From Siphonodentalium dalli (lineage: Eukaryota; Mollusca; Scaphopoda; Gadilida; Siphonodentaliidae): DNA of 64,000 nucleotides. The translations under genes were made by a program, and so were the position numbers. Location of the stretch: positions 97,952,707 through 98,016,706 of the forward strand of contig CP136067.1 in assembly GCA_032622095.1 (NCBI GenBank), given 5' to 3'. The notes under the pieces are model-generated. The model saw only the letters and a list, made by a program, of their open reading frames with translations. It had not been told where the DNA came from and did not search any database. Each line of letters starts with the position of its first letter. The stretch's first letter is position 1. Below are positions 36,472 to 48,149 of this stretch, one piece after another.

Positions 36472-36981
36472 TTTTTTTTGCTCATTTGCTCATTTTTTTG
36501 CTCATTTGCTCATTTTTTTGCTCATTTGCTCATTTTTATTGCTCATTTGCTCATTTTCTTGCTCATTTGCTCATTTTTTTGCTCATTTGCTCATTTTTAT
36601 TGCTCATTTGCTCATTTTCTTGCTCATTTGCTCATTGTTTTGCTCATTTGCTCATTTTTTTGCTCATTTGCTCATTTTTATTGCTCATTTGCTCATTTTT
36701 ATTGCTCATTTGCTCATTTTCTTGCTCATTTGCTCATTTTTTTGCTCATTTGCTCATTTTTATTGCTCATTTGCTCATTTTTTTGCTCATTTGCTAATTT
36801 TTTTGCTCATTTGCTCATTTTTTTGCTCATTTGCTCATTTTTATTGCTCATTTGCTCATTTTCTTGCTCATTTACTCATTTTCTTGCTCATTTGCTCATT
36901 TTTTTGCTCATTTGCTCATTTTCTTGCTCATTTACTCATTTTCTTGCTCATTTGCTCATTTTTTTGCTCATTTGTTCATTG
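36472..36981. repeat. GAGCAAAT tandem array, right arm
   Basis: Reverse complement of the left-arm array, about 60 bp longer (roughly three units), with a variant unit near 36,630 (ctcattgttttg) and another near 36,793 (gctaattttt) not seen on the left. Copy number therefore changed after the arms separated. Confidence 0.9.
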
Positions 36982-38613
36982 ATTGGTGCATACTCAAGAG
37001 TCATAGACCTAACATCCAATGTACGTTAATGGTGTCATAGCGTGGGTACATAGAAGACTGTATAACACTATGCCTATGTCCGTATCTGTTGTCACACCGT
37101 GAGTGGATTGTCCGCCTTTAATGATGTCATAGCGTGTGTACATGCAAGACAGTATAATACTATGATTATGTCTGTAGCTGTTGTTGGTAAGATGTGAAAT
37201 ATAAATTTCAAGGTTCAATTCATTCGTGTAGTAATTTCGTATATGTTCAACGCTCTTCATTCGTGCGCTTGTATTGTTAACATTCATTCATAATGAGTGT
37301 CCCTTTAGATCGATAAATAAGTTAAAGGTCATTACATTCCACAGTCAAATCTATTGGTGATCGAATTTGATGCTGGTATTATCACGTTGGTCTGTGATTG
37401 AGTGTACAAAATCTCTTGTCAAGTGAACACCTGCAGATTATCTATTTTTCTAAACATAGAACATGTCTGAACCAATCATTGGTACAATAGCAGTGATATA
37501 ATGTTACATCATCGGTGCTACCTGGAGTTTTCGGCATACAAAATGGTCGTAAGTGTGAATGGAGTGATAAGGGGTTATTACGTAATGTTGTTATAACAAT
37601 GTCATCAAAGCAATTTCTATAATTGAGTGTCCTGGACGTATGCATGTTTTGGATAACTAATTATCGTGTGAATGACACAGTTTATCAACCTTAATTGATA
37701 CTAACCCGTTTTGTTCAGACATTAAATCGATATGTTTTCTGAATACCATATAACTGTGAACGGGGAAATAATAGAATTCATTTGGTAAAGCAAAGGTGTG
37801 ACACACGACATTGTTACCACCAATGTCGCGTGTGTGATTGCGTGTACATCGCTCATGTTCCATGTAAAAATGGCTGAGATTAAATCATCATTCATTCAAT
37901 ATGACAGTTCATTCTGGGGGGTTGTAATTTCGCCTTACCATTTTCGACCGTTAGTGATTCAACATAGTACATTTCAATACTTCCAATAATTCACGAAAAT
38001 ACACGCCTGTCATATACTCAATAACTTCATATAGAGATAAGTAAAGAATAAACGCTCTTTATTATTTATGTAAAAGTAATGGTGTCTATTTTCAGGTATG
38101 ACAATTATATGAACTGCGTCCGTTAAACACTGGAATGTATGCATTCATACCGTTGGTCACAATGTCCAACATTACAGCGACTGTCCATACACATATAATT
38201 GGTATAAAGATATTTCTAAACATTGATTAATAAATACATTGAAACATTGGTTGAACAAAAAAATAACGAAAGATATTACGCGCAAATAATTTAACATTCG
38301 ATATTTTTTAATATCGAGATTATCAGAAACCGAAAAACTCGTTATAAATTTTTTATTTAAACTTTTTTTTAGAGAAATAATTTTGAGGGTTTTGAAATTT
38401 TTTCTTTTTTTGAAATTTGGGGGTTTTGAATTTTTTTGTGGAAAAAATTAATTTTAGGGTTTTGATATTTTTTGGAAAAAATAAATTTTGGAATTTTTGA
38501 AAAAATTTTTGGGTTTTGATATTTTGGAAGTTTTGGGAATATTTTAGTACAACCAATTTTAGACCCAAAGATTCTATTTTTAGATGTGGCTCTAACGAGG
38601 CGGCTATTCTTCT

Positions 38614-38619
38614 GATCTC
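38614..38619. other. target-site duplication GATCTC, right copy
   Basis: Directly follows GGCTATTCTTCT, the reverse complement of the left terminus. Flanking sequence outside the hexamers is unrelated on the two sides, as expected for a transposition duplication. Confidence 0.88.
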
Positions 38620-39060
38620 AAAACAATCGGCAGTATACACGACGAACCAACAGAGCCAAATAGTCCACATCCGGAATGTTGTTCGTCGATAATAACGAGT
38701 AAATAGTAACAAAATAGTAAAAGGGCTCAGAATACATATTAAATGCATAAGGGTGGATACACACATGGATGTAATCTCTGTAATTATCGTGTATTTGGCG
38801 TTTTACATGGATCATACAGACCATGTAACATGTGTCCGTTGACAACCCAATCATTACAGCTACGTTTGACCACAGTGAGCCAAGCTCTGAACGTGCAGAG
38901 AACCTTTGACTGACTTAAAATAATTGTTCGCGCGATAACCCAAATATTGGACTTACTGTTTACATCATTGATTGTCAGTCTTCTCTTGGTTTTTATACAG
39001 GTGATGGCCCCTGGATTTCCCCAACGCAGAGGCTATGATCCCCAGCATTGGGGGTGTTAT
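38620..39060. other. gene-free flank
   Basis: Unique sequence right of the palindromic element. No supportable feature except local repeated words leading into the hairpin region. Confidence 0.4.
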
Positions 39061-39100
39061 CAGGATTTCCTTTCGCAGGGGCTATATGATCCCCGACTTG

Positions 39101-39185
39101 GGGCTATATTAGACGCCACATCCGTCCAATCTCGCTACTCTCATCGGGTAGCGAGATTGGACGGATGTGGCGTCTAGGGCTATAT
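39101..39185. repeat. perfect 29-bp hairpin with 9-nt loop, flanked by GGGCTATAT
   Basis: Arms 39,110-39,138 and 39,148-39,176 are perfect reverse complements (start TAGACGCCACATCC), loop tctcatcgg. GGGCTATAT flanks it at 39,101-39,109 and 39,177-39,185. The flank word also occurs once more nearby (39,079-39,088), so it may be local repetition rather than a target duplication. Confidence 0.9.
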
Positions 39186-39984
39186 ATGATCCCGAAAGCT
39201 ACCAGGCGGGGTGGCTAACTCAGCTATTTAAGTAAAACATATTATATTGTACCTTCTTGCCCAGATTATTCCGACCGGTACATTCAACTAAGTCCCTTAA
39301 CGATTTGAAGCTTTCGAAACCCCACGCCAAGCAAGCATCATTGGTCGAAAATGTTCTATATCAAGTCTGTATATACACCAGATGTGTCGCCGCTGGTGTT
39401 CGTGCATTAATAAAATGCCAGATATCACACAGACTTAACTAATTTCCACATCCGTAAGAGAAGACCTGTTTTGGACTGGCCTTAAATGTCCCGATAACAG
39501 AGAGTTTGACTTCGCTTATTACTACTCACTTGTCTGGCCTGTTAACAATGAACCTCTCGCGCGCAGGTGATCAATGTTGTCAATTATTGGTGTGGCCATG
39601 TAAAATACATGTATTTTGCATACAGAGATTACATGCATGTGTGTATCCACCCTAACCCTCCGAGGTTAACTAAAACTGATTCAATATATCTATTGTTACT
39701 GCAATTTAAGAACTCTGGCTTTGCAATAAGTCCGTTCTTTACAAATGTAATTTCGTTTCTAGAAGATTCAGTTTTATCTTCCCATGGCTATCGATGCGGA
39801 AATAAGGTGATCTCTCTGCGACTCCTAAATCACTGTGTAGACGCTGGAATCCAACCAATACCTACCGCCTCACACATATGAAAAGAGGAGTAACTCTATT
39901 ACTGAATTCCTCTGTAGTCACCTGATAATCGATTATTGATCATAATAATGTCGCAGAGGATTATTCACACAATTGCCACATAAG

Positions 39985-40490
39985 TGCGACATCCTCACCC
40001 CTGGACAATCAGCCGCGTTCTGTCCCGCGGATCAGTGCATCCTTAACTTTGGACAATCAGTCGCGTTCTGTCCCGCGGATCAGTGCGACATCCTTAACTC
40101 TGGACAATCAGTCGCGTTCTGTCCCGCGGATCAGTGCGACATCCTTAACTCTGGACAATCAGTCGCGTTCTGTCCCGCGGATCAGTGCGACATCCTTAAC
40201 TCTGGACAATCAGTCGTGTTCTGTCCCGCGGATCAGTGCGACATCCTTAACCCTGGACAATCAGTCGCGTTCTGCCCCGCGGATCAGTGCGACATCCTTA
40301 GCCCTGGACAATGCCGCGTTCTGTCCCGCGGATCAGTGCATCCTTAACTCTGGACAATCAGTCGCGTTCTGTCCCGCGGATCAGTGCATCCTTAACTCTG
40401 GACAATCAGTCGCGTTCTGTCCCGCGGATCAGTGCGACATCCTTAACCCTGGACAATCAGCCGCGTTCTGTCCCGCGGATCGTATCTTTC
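39985..40490. repeat. minisatellite, 51/48-bp units
   Basis: About ten GC-rich units of the type gcgacatccttaactctggacaatcagtcgcgttctgtcccgcggatcagt, in 51-bp and 48-bp versions that both keep frame. Two plus-strand frames therefore stay open, with 17-residue repeats (CDILNSGQSVAFCPADQ and a DNQSRSVPRISA-type register). A 2-bp deletion near 40,310 switches frames, and there is no leader, splice context or conserved end. It is treated as non-coding. Confidence 0.85.
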
Positions 40491-40549
40491 CCGAATACAA
40501 AACACAGACAGGCAATATTCATCATATATAATTCACACATAGTCTATTG

Positions 40550-41120
40550 AACAAACCAAATTAGGATCTATATCATCTAACTTCGGATACAAACTAAGTG
40601 GATTTGAGTTCTACGTGTACATTTGCATATCAAAGCTGTCAAAATTGATGGTATGGCACCTTCAGAAAACAATTTAATGTTGACCAATGATTGATAGTTA
40701 GTTCATAGTTAACCTTTCACCCACTGAAGACCACAACCGATACCTTCTACTAAACCCCCCCCCCCCCCATGCCGGCTGTATATTGCTGCCCATGTCACTT
40801 CATCGGTTGTGTCGATCTATCATATCATCTACTATATATTTATGGATTAATTGGAGAAGTTTCGCTCTTTTTCAATGTTTTTTTTTATTAAAATCTATAG
40901 CAAAGTTGATTAATGACATGATCTACAGAAAAATAATAGCAGATTGTTAATAATTCTCTGAGGGAGAGAAACATAGATAGAGGGTGTATGTGAGTAAGAG
41001 ACAAACAAGAAAATCAGAGATAGAATGTTAGTGAAAGTTAATGAAGTGATGCATATCGGACATTGTTCTTAACCCTTTCATGACGGCAGCTGCGCTGGTG
41101 CAGCATTAAAGATCATGTGC
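40550..41120. other. gene-free stretch
   Basis: No supportable gene; contains a C-homopolymer near 40,756-40,768. Confidence 0.4.
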
Positions 41121-41124
41121 CAGT

Positions 41125-41305
41125 TTACTTTATCTTATATATGCGAGTCTCTCATAGGCAGCCTCGTGTATAAAAGAGAATGCACTGGCTTACAATATAA
41201 TGGTAACTATTGTAAGGCCAATGCATTCCTTATATATATGTGAGGCGCATTTTGGGCGACTCCCATATATAAGAGAATGCAGTGGCACAGGGTTTTTCGC
41301 AAAAA
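41125..41305. mobile_element. palindromic MITE, copy 2
   Basis: Inverted repeat folding about 41,205 (cttacaatat/atattgtaag-like), each arm carrying ttatatatgcgag/ctcccatatataag and agagaatgca(c/g)tggc words, matching the element at 10.7-11.0 kb. No ORF. Confidence 0.65.
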
Positions 41306-41879
41306 TTCAGGAATATCTTAACTACCTTTCCTTGAGCATTCTGTAAACTAAAAAAGACGCATTGAAGTAATGAAAAATGCAACTATGAACAGGGTGTTTG
41401 GGTCCCAAACAAAAAGCACCCATTTGCACGACATGGACGGCACGGTCCGTGTTATTCTATTCCTGGTAGCAAAAAGACCGTTTGTCTGACTTCGGGCGAT
41501 AAATTGAAAACGGCTAAACGGCTAAAAAACTTTGGCAAGTGTTTTTTCAAAGCGTATGAATCGGGCATACCAATATTTCGTGTATATATCGACCACGATC
41601 CGCCCCTCCAAATTACGCAGACCAAATTTGGCGGTTCAAATGAGCCATGTCCGTTTAATAACCAGTGTATGTTGACATGGTGTGAAATAATTCATTGAGA
41701 ACACAGTTATGTACCCGGGACTGTCGTGGTCACCATCAAGTCTATTAATATATTGTCTGCCCAAATGCAAATTTCATTTTCTGAAAGAAGTTTGCTTCGT
41801 TATCAAATGTATAAAATTCATTGTCATTAAACCAGCCGCTCATTGATAAAAAGTGAGAGCTTAAATTATATTATTAGCA

Positions 41880-43900
41880 CATAATGATATAACAGTATTT
41901 ACTAAAACATATTACATGAGGACAAATGTGTATCTTAATTCAATATAATCAATTTGTTGTCCGAAATATGAAAACAATATAAGTCAGCTCTATGTGTGAT
42001 CATAGAAATAGTTCAACAAACAAGGTCCGTGTGAGATGTATTGCTTTCACGATGGACGGAAGAGTTAACTTCCTGATATTAAACATCAGCATTAATTATA
42101 ATTAGCGTGACACAGATTAGGATTATTTTAACATTGAAGGTCGTTGCAATATATCTTAAATTGATTCTCCAAAATGTAAACTATATTCACAAACTTATTA
42201 ATTCCTTTAAAAGCCACTACTGGTGTATTTTGAAGTTATTTTGTTAAATCTGTTTAGACACTTCCGTCGCAGCGACACTTCTTAGTTTTAAAAACAAATT
42301 CTATGTTCTCCACCAAAGTGAACGTACTTTAAACAATATACCAGTGGGTGTTCTAGATCACGATATCGATTTCTAATTTTATTTTTTTTGTGATTTGGCT
42401 ATATTTTGATTAACTTTTCTATTCAAAATACATGTCATCTAATTCGGATGTATCAATTATCTCGCTATGAAATACAACATATTTTATAGTTAAGAAAGGA
42501 TATGATGTCCAGTTTACTACACATCCAAGTCAGTGGCGCCAAGCCTTTATAATTTCTAGCTGTGAGGAACTGATATTTATGTGAGTGTGAAAACATTGCA
42601 AATTCATGTTCATGTAGAATATAAATGAATCATCTATACATTCAATTAGAGTGTTTCCTATACTAATTCATGCTGCAATGACAGACTGGCATGAATATAT
42701 TGACTACAGAGCAATACATGAGATCTTAGGTTTATTCTAATACAGGTTGAGCAATTTAATGTTTCGAAACATGGATGCAGAAAATAAAAATCAGCTGTAC
42801 ATGTATGTGTGATCCTAGCAATATCTACAAACTTCGTCCGTGTGAGACGTACTGTTAAATCAATTTTGGACATATTCTTCGCAACAACACCTCCTGATTT
42901 TTGAATGGCCATATTTTCTATAAACAAATAGATCTATTTGATAAACCAGTGCGTGTATTAAGCCACAATGTTAGTGTTCTGTTTTACGAATTTCATAAGG
43001 AATCAACTACAATATGATTTACTTTTGCTATTCAAAATGTGTCACATAATTTAAGGTATGAATTATCTCCATTCGAAATCAAGCAGAGTGTTATAGTTAA
43101 GAAAGGATGTCCAGTTTACTAGACATGCAAATCAGTGGCATCAAGTCGTATTAATTTACCGACATATCCTCGAGCAAATGCACACACAATCGACCCATAT
43201 TATGAACTATGTTGATAATGTGATTATTTGATCTGAAATAAGCACATAATGGATGTCTGTTATTCCGTTTTTGTTTTGTGCGAGCCACAGGCCACAGTGA
43301 AAACACACGTTAAAGGGTGTACACCCTTAGAGTCGTGCGTTGTTTTATTTGTGTCATTGTCCGGACAGAATGAACATATAGTTAAGTCATTATGGGTCGA
43401 CAATGTGACTAAACATTCTCATATTCAGTGCATTAGCGACCCAAATTGAGACGATGCTAAGCATATTATCGGCCTAAATTAAATTCTATTATAAGTAGAT
43501 AATGTGTGTATTTTCGGGAGAACATGCTGAATTTACAGCTGTAAGAAAGTGCTAATTCTCTCGGTATGGAAACATGTTCACCTCAGCGCCACCTTCATGT
43601 CAGAAATTTTATGTTCATTTAGAATATAAATAAATGGCATGGACATGTTTACTACATATTAATTGCAGAGAAAAAATGTTTATCATATACAGGTTCAACA
43701 ATTTCATGTTCATGTGGAATAGAAATGAATACTATATTCTTAATTGATATTACAATTGCAGATTGAAAAATTCTCTACATACTAAAACTTAAGAATAAAG
43801 TAAACAACCGTGAAATGACCGTTTTTGCTTCGTGATATCACACATCATTTTTTTTAATTAATGTTCAACCATGTCATGTTTGTGTAAAAGAGAACAGAAC
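41880..43900. repeat. degenerate satellite cluster 2
   Basis: Same word order as cluster 1: ttcatgttcatgtagaatataaatgaat, tgtgtgatcctagcaatag, cgtgtgagacgtactg/gttgcttcc-type segments. Instances lie near 41,880, 42,590, 43,600 and 43,700. Near 42,460-42,530 and 43,060-43,140 a further word pair (gttaagaaaggatatgatgtccagtttactaca) repeats. Located just upstream of the duplicated fibrinogen-like block, as cluster 1 is for copy 1. Confidence 0.55.
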
Positions 43901-44094
43901 CACCAGGGTCCTTTAAATCATTTTAGGTGTCCAATACGCCCAGTTACTCACTGGAAACAGATATTTTCATCACACTTCAAACTATTAGTAGACACAAAAC
44001 TAAGCTGATTTCAATACCGAATACTGACTAGAATAACAGGCACGAACAGACTTTTGAACATAATGCGAATTCGGTCAGACGGTCTATGTCTCAG

Positions 44095-44524
44095 ATGTAA
44101 CGTCGCAGGTCAAGGTCAGGTCGGGGTCACGATTTGACCCGTCCAAAACACTCAGTGGACAAAAGTAACCCTACGTATCAAATTTCGTCGAAATCCCATA
44201 AAAATTCGCGATTTGACCTTGAATTGACCCGATTTCAAGGTCACGTCGCACGGGCAAACGAATATGCTTACGACACTCCCCATACGAAAGTATCCCCAGA
44301 CACTAATTTTCATCGAAATCCCGTGATACTCGCGCGTTCGACCTTGAAATGACCTGATTTCAAGGTCAAGGCCACGTCGCACGGGCAAATTAATAGGCCC
44401 ATGCCACTCCACGGCCGAAGTACCCCCACATACCAAGTTTCATCGAAATCGGCTCGGCCGTTTTCGAGTCCATCGCGAACACACAGACAGACAGACACAC
44501 ACACACACACACACAGATTTCCCA

Positions 44525-44525
<1 letters not shown>
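44095..44525 (+). repeat. retroelement 3' tail (SINE/LINE-like) with three roughly 125-bp units
   Basis: Units share catcgaaatcccgtgat/ccaagtttcatcgaaatc, TTGACCTTGAA, TTTCAAGGTCA and cgtcgcacgggcaaa. The end, catcgaaatcggctcggccgttttcgagtccatcgcgaacacacagacagacaga, resembles the 3' tails of many invertebrate RTE-like LINEs and SINEs, which finish in a short repeat. No RT coding sequence is attached. Confidence 0.55.

Positions 44526-44575
<50 letters not shown>
44484..44575. repeat. (CAGA)/(CA)n and (AT)n microsatellites
   Basis: cagacagacagacacacaca followed by about 21 AT dinucleotides at 44,531-44,573, directly continuing the retroelement tail. Confidence 0.9.
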
Positions 44576-44576
<1 letters not shown>

Positions 44577-45318
44577 GTGTATACATGTACGCATACAATG
44601 TTATTAATATATCAATATGGGGCAAGGTGTGTGTGAGTTGTGTACGTACGTCGACCACCCCCCCCCCCCACCATTCCCGTCTATATATCTATTCAATCGT
44701 TGTTATCAGATATTGTTCTGTATATAAATGTGTAGTATAATAAACAAACAAAATAAAAACAAAAATATGTCGTTGATTGAGTCTTGAAGACAATATTTAC
44801 AACTACCGTTTAACCTGACCACTGGGCGCCGCAATCTTGAAGCGTACAAACCTAAACGGGTATCCGACAGTGATACCACCGGAGTTTAAAATGGACTGGA
44901 AGCAAATATTTTGTCCCGCTTCAGACGAACACGTGAACTCTTTATTCAGTTCTCGGTAAACCGTTTCTAACCACCCTGGGCAACACGAAGGACGCCATTG
45001 GACACACAAATATTTAATTAGGCAACTACTGTGGTTGCAAAAATGCATGCTGTTAGCGACCCGCTACGGACTTACATATGTTCCATATAATATGACACAT
45101 GATACCAAGTGGATTGTTGTGAGATACTGGGTAACGAAGCGGACGTTTGTAAGATTCTGCGATAAACCAATGCACGTATAGCCAACCGACAATGACCAAT
45201 ACTATAATACGTACATAGCCATGATGGACAATTTCAAATTAAGCTACAATTAGAATAGTCATTAATTTCCTGTTCCATTTGGTCTCGAACTCCTCATACA
45301 CTGAGACAATTGTGAGGT

Positions 45319-45968
45319 TTATGGTCCTGATCGACGGATCATCATTGCTGTGTGCATCATCGAATTGTACCCGAGGTCGTGGCGCCATCTCATCCCTGTG
45401 TTCTCGCCGTCTCGGGATGTCATGCTGAGGTACTCTCCATTGAGATTGCTGTAGTAGCAGCATCCATACCACCACGATCCGTGTCGAGTGACGGAACATG
45501 GGTCATTGGAGCATCCTGGTTGAGTGTGGTCATTGTCGAAAGTGCTAAACGCCGTGCCATCGTAGAAGGTCAGTGGATCGCCCGCATCGCCGGTATACCC
45601 CGAGATGTGGATAGCGTAGTTGTTTTCTGAGTCGTCGATTCTGAAGCTGGAGAATCTGGAATACCTCTCCTGTCCATCGCTCGTCGTCAGCTTCACATAG
45701 AGTTCAGTAGTCCCAATCGATGTGAGTTCAGAAATATTTTGCAGTCCAATCCAGAAGTTTCCGCATGGGTTAGCGTCGCCAAATCCGGTTGCATACTCGT
45801 TCCAATCTCTGTAGAAATCCGTGCTTCCGTCTCTTCGTTGTTGAAATATGGTCCAGCCTCCTCCGTCCGTACTCATGTCTCAGACGACGTCGATGTCACC
45901 AGCGCCACCTGGTGTTATTATGTACCAACCGTCATTCACGAATCCAGCTTCTCTCAGATCTTTGCAAT
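45319..45968 (-). pseudogene. fibrinogen-related exon, paralogue with nonsense mutation
   Basis: Same domain as 7,525-8,171: DGGGWTIFQQRRDGS, GNFWIGLQNI, FSTFDNDH, SWWYGCCYYSNLNGEYL and terminal MMIRR. Upstream, GWYIITPGGAGDIDVV is followed at 45,880-45,882 by TGA where copy 1 has TGC (the conserved Cys of VVCDM). The remaining 185 codons are open, so inactivation seems recent or the exon is partly tolerated. The acceptor region (...TCATTGAAG before 45,968) is retained. Without a PAN exon and with this stop, I call it a pseudogene. Confidence 0.82.
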
Positions 45969-46264
45969 CTTCAATGAGACAGTAATTTGTGTGAAGCTTT
46001 TATCACTGGTGCGTGTTAGGCCAGTTCATAATTAAACTAGATGCATGTATATAACACTGTAATAGATACTTAATTAATAACATTAATAAATTATAGCTCT
46101 ATTGGCAACTTATTTTGGGGATAAAGTACCCCAGTTCCCAAGATTATGATAAATAGTTTTTCTTAATCTTTAGCTAATATGATCCGTCTTGAAACAGACG
46201 GAAGTTGTCGCAAATACGGTTGGTTTTCCTCCAATAATGCGCCATTGTATCGGGGGTATCAACA

Positions 46265-46440
46265 CATTTAATAGGGACATTGTGTGGTCCAGATATGTAG
46301 GGGCAGGGTCGGAATGGGGTAGATTTCGACATTTTGTCACTACATAGGCGCATTTGTCGCATTCGACACACCTTCCAACATGAGGGCGAAAATTGGGGCA
46401 GACTATATACACTTGACATGACATTAGCCAACAGAAGACC
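46265..46440 (-). other. copy-2-specific insertion with a cysteine-containing ORF
   Basis: Sequence absent from copy 1. One minus-strand frame reads VCPNFRPHVGRCVECDKCAYVV, a cysteine cluster. It has no clear splice sites and is not claimed as an exon. Confidence 0.3.
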
Positions 46441-48149
46441 TGCAGATTTTAACCAATCTTGAAAAAAATGGCGGATAATAAATTAATCTACTCGTTCATT
46501 TGTGAGTCATGGATTGTGTGCGTATAACTTTCATTTGACGTTTTCGAGTTTACAATTTGTGGTTCCTTGGAAACTATTATTTGTCAGACGTACTATGTCT
46601 TCTGAGGTGTGATATTTAATGTACGAGAACACAATATAATGTGAAGGTCGTTGGCAATATCAATCTGACTTTCAGCACATTTTCGGACGAAACAAAAAAC
46701 GAAATGTTTGATTCATAGTTGATTCGGAAATGATACAGAATAATATTGATTCTTGCGCAAATTGGCTTGATCTAGTTGCAGAAGAATGAGTCTGAAGTCA
46801 GTGAAGAGAAACGATATGGACACAGTGACAGACAGACAATGGGTCATTACAATAATTGACTTTAGTTTATTCAAGGTGGAAAATGAATAGATTACTCTTG
46901 ACTATATCATTTCAATGACATGAACAAGGCATGCAGTTGTAGACGGCATTGATTTGTCATTGAGAGTTTGAGATGATTTCCGAAGATTGCCAGAGTCGAC
47001 AGTCAAGTACGCCAGTTGATTAATGACCTTGTAATGTTAGTTTGTGTACATTGTGATGTAGATTATGTCGTGTTCCCACTAAACCCAGCTTCATGGATAA
47101 GAACCATACGCAGCCACGACAAAACATTACATGCTTCCGCCGCGAATAGTACAATGACTCTTGTGAGTTAGTTGATTCGAGGTGGAAAATAAATTGAAAA
47201 GATGTGCAGCATTAGTCATTACTCTGATTATCGTCATGAGATAAGTTCCGAATATTACCGGAGCCATGAATCGAGTATACCCATTACACGTTGATATATC
47301 TATTGCAACCATCAATAAGTGATTGACTTAATGAATAATTATTGTTTTCAAAGATGTATCAACACTGACAATTAACCTACAACCTATAGTTCAGTTATGA
47401 ACGTAGTGTTTGTATTGCGTAGCTTTCTGCTGGAAGTGCAATCTGAGAAAACGGTCATGTTGACGAAAATACAACCCTCTTGTTATTCTACGATGGTACA
47501 TGCCAAAAGAATTAATGGCAGTCGAGTGGTTACACTGCAAACGCTAGCGGTTGATATGTGGTAAGCGCTGTAATCTTACCGCGGCAATACTTTTTAACTG
47601 CTATAACCAAATAAATTGCCGCAGCGTTCAATTCTTCTTTGCAGCCTCAAAAACGGCAAGTTCAATCTAGAAATTTTGAAACACGTGAGGGTTCGAGCTC
47701 AGAGCCAGAAATGATTTTTTTTTTCCTGGGAAATGGCAGGAAGACGACCAGAAGGTCATGCCACCTCCCAGTAATGTATTATCACTATGTTTTGTTTGTT
47801 ACTTTTTCACAATTGTTATGTTGATATATACATTACAAATAAAAACTTGACTTCGACGTCCGGCACCATTTTCAATCACCAAGTTTTCAATTGATAAACA
47901 CCATATCTTCACCATCAACCACTATTTGCGATTGCATCATCAATGCAGCATCACGCCGTGCCAGAACTAAACAAATGATGTGTGGTGGTTACAATTCTGA
48001 CTTTAAAAAAACATCATATCAACATCGCATGAAGAATATGGTCTATCAGTGGACTCGAGGTGGTCGGCGGCTGTATAATTGACGAGTCGAGTACAGAGGG
48101 AATGCCTCATTAATTAAGGAGGGTTGATTAATTAGAGAATAGCTGTAAG

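Larger units (their letters stand above)
29358..38613. mobile_element. palindromic Polinton/Maverick-like element, 9.26 kb
   Basis: Seen directly: 6-bp duplication GATCTC on both sides, 5'-AG...CT-3' termini, and nearly identical inverted arms (29,358-33,539 and 34,376-38,613) around an 836-bp unique centre. Polintons are known for 6-bp duplications, AG-starting termini and long terminal inverted repeats. Other DNA-transposon classes I know have different duplication lengths (TA, TTAA, 3, 8 or 9 bp). No protein-primed polymerase, retroviral-type integrase, FtsK-like ATPase, protease or capsid gene is present, so it would depend on helper functions. It carries two copies of a zinc-finger gene and one 107-codon gene. 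Superfamily assignment is inference from structure. Confidence 0.75.
34376..38613. repeat. right inverted arm of the palindromic element
   Basis: 4,238 bp, reverse complement of the left arm. It differs by about three extra units in the GAGCAAAT array, a 5-bp indel near 34,400, and single substitutions (for example near 37,477 against 30,499, and a C-run near 35,192). Near-identity implies recent formation or ongoing gene conversion. Confidence 0.92.

Noticed and set aside
29358-38613. Palindrome as a pure assembly or fold-back-read artefact
   Set aside because: Arms differ by array units, a 5-bp indel and substitutions, the centre is unique, and a 6-bp duplication flanks the ends; an artefact would give none of these. 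Read-level checking is still worthwhile.
39985-40490. CRISPR array
   Set aside because: The repeats are contiguous 48-51-bp minisatellite units without unique spacers, in a eukaryotic context.
39973-40531. Repeat-protein gene in the 51-bp minisatellite
   Set aside because: Frame switch by a 2-bp deletion, no leader or conserved termini; kept only as a low-interest finding.
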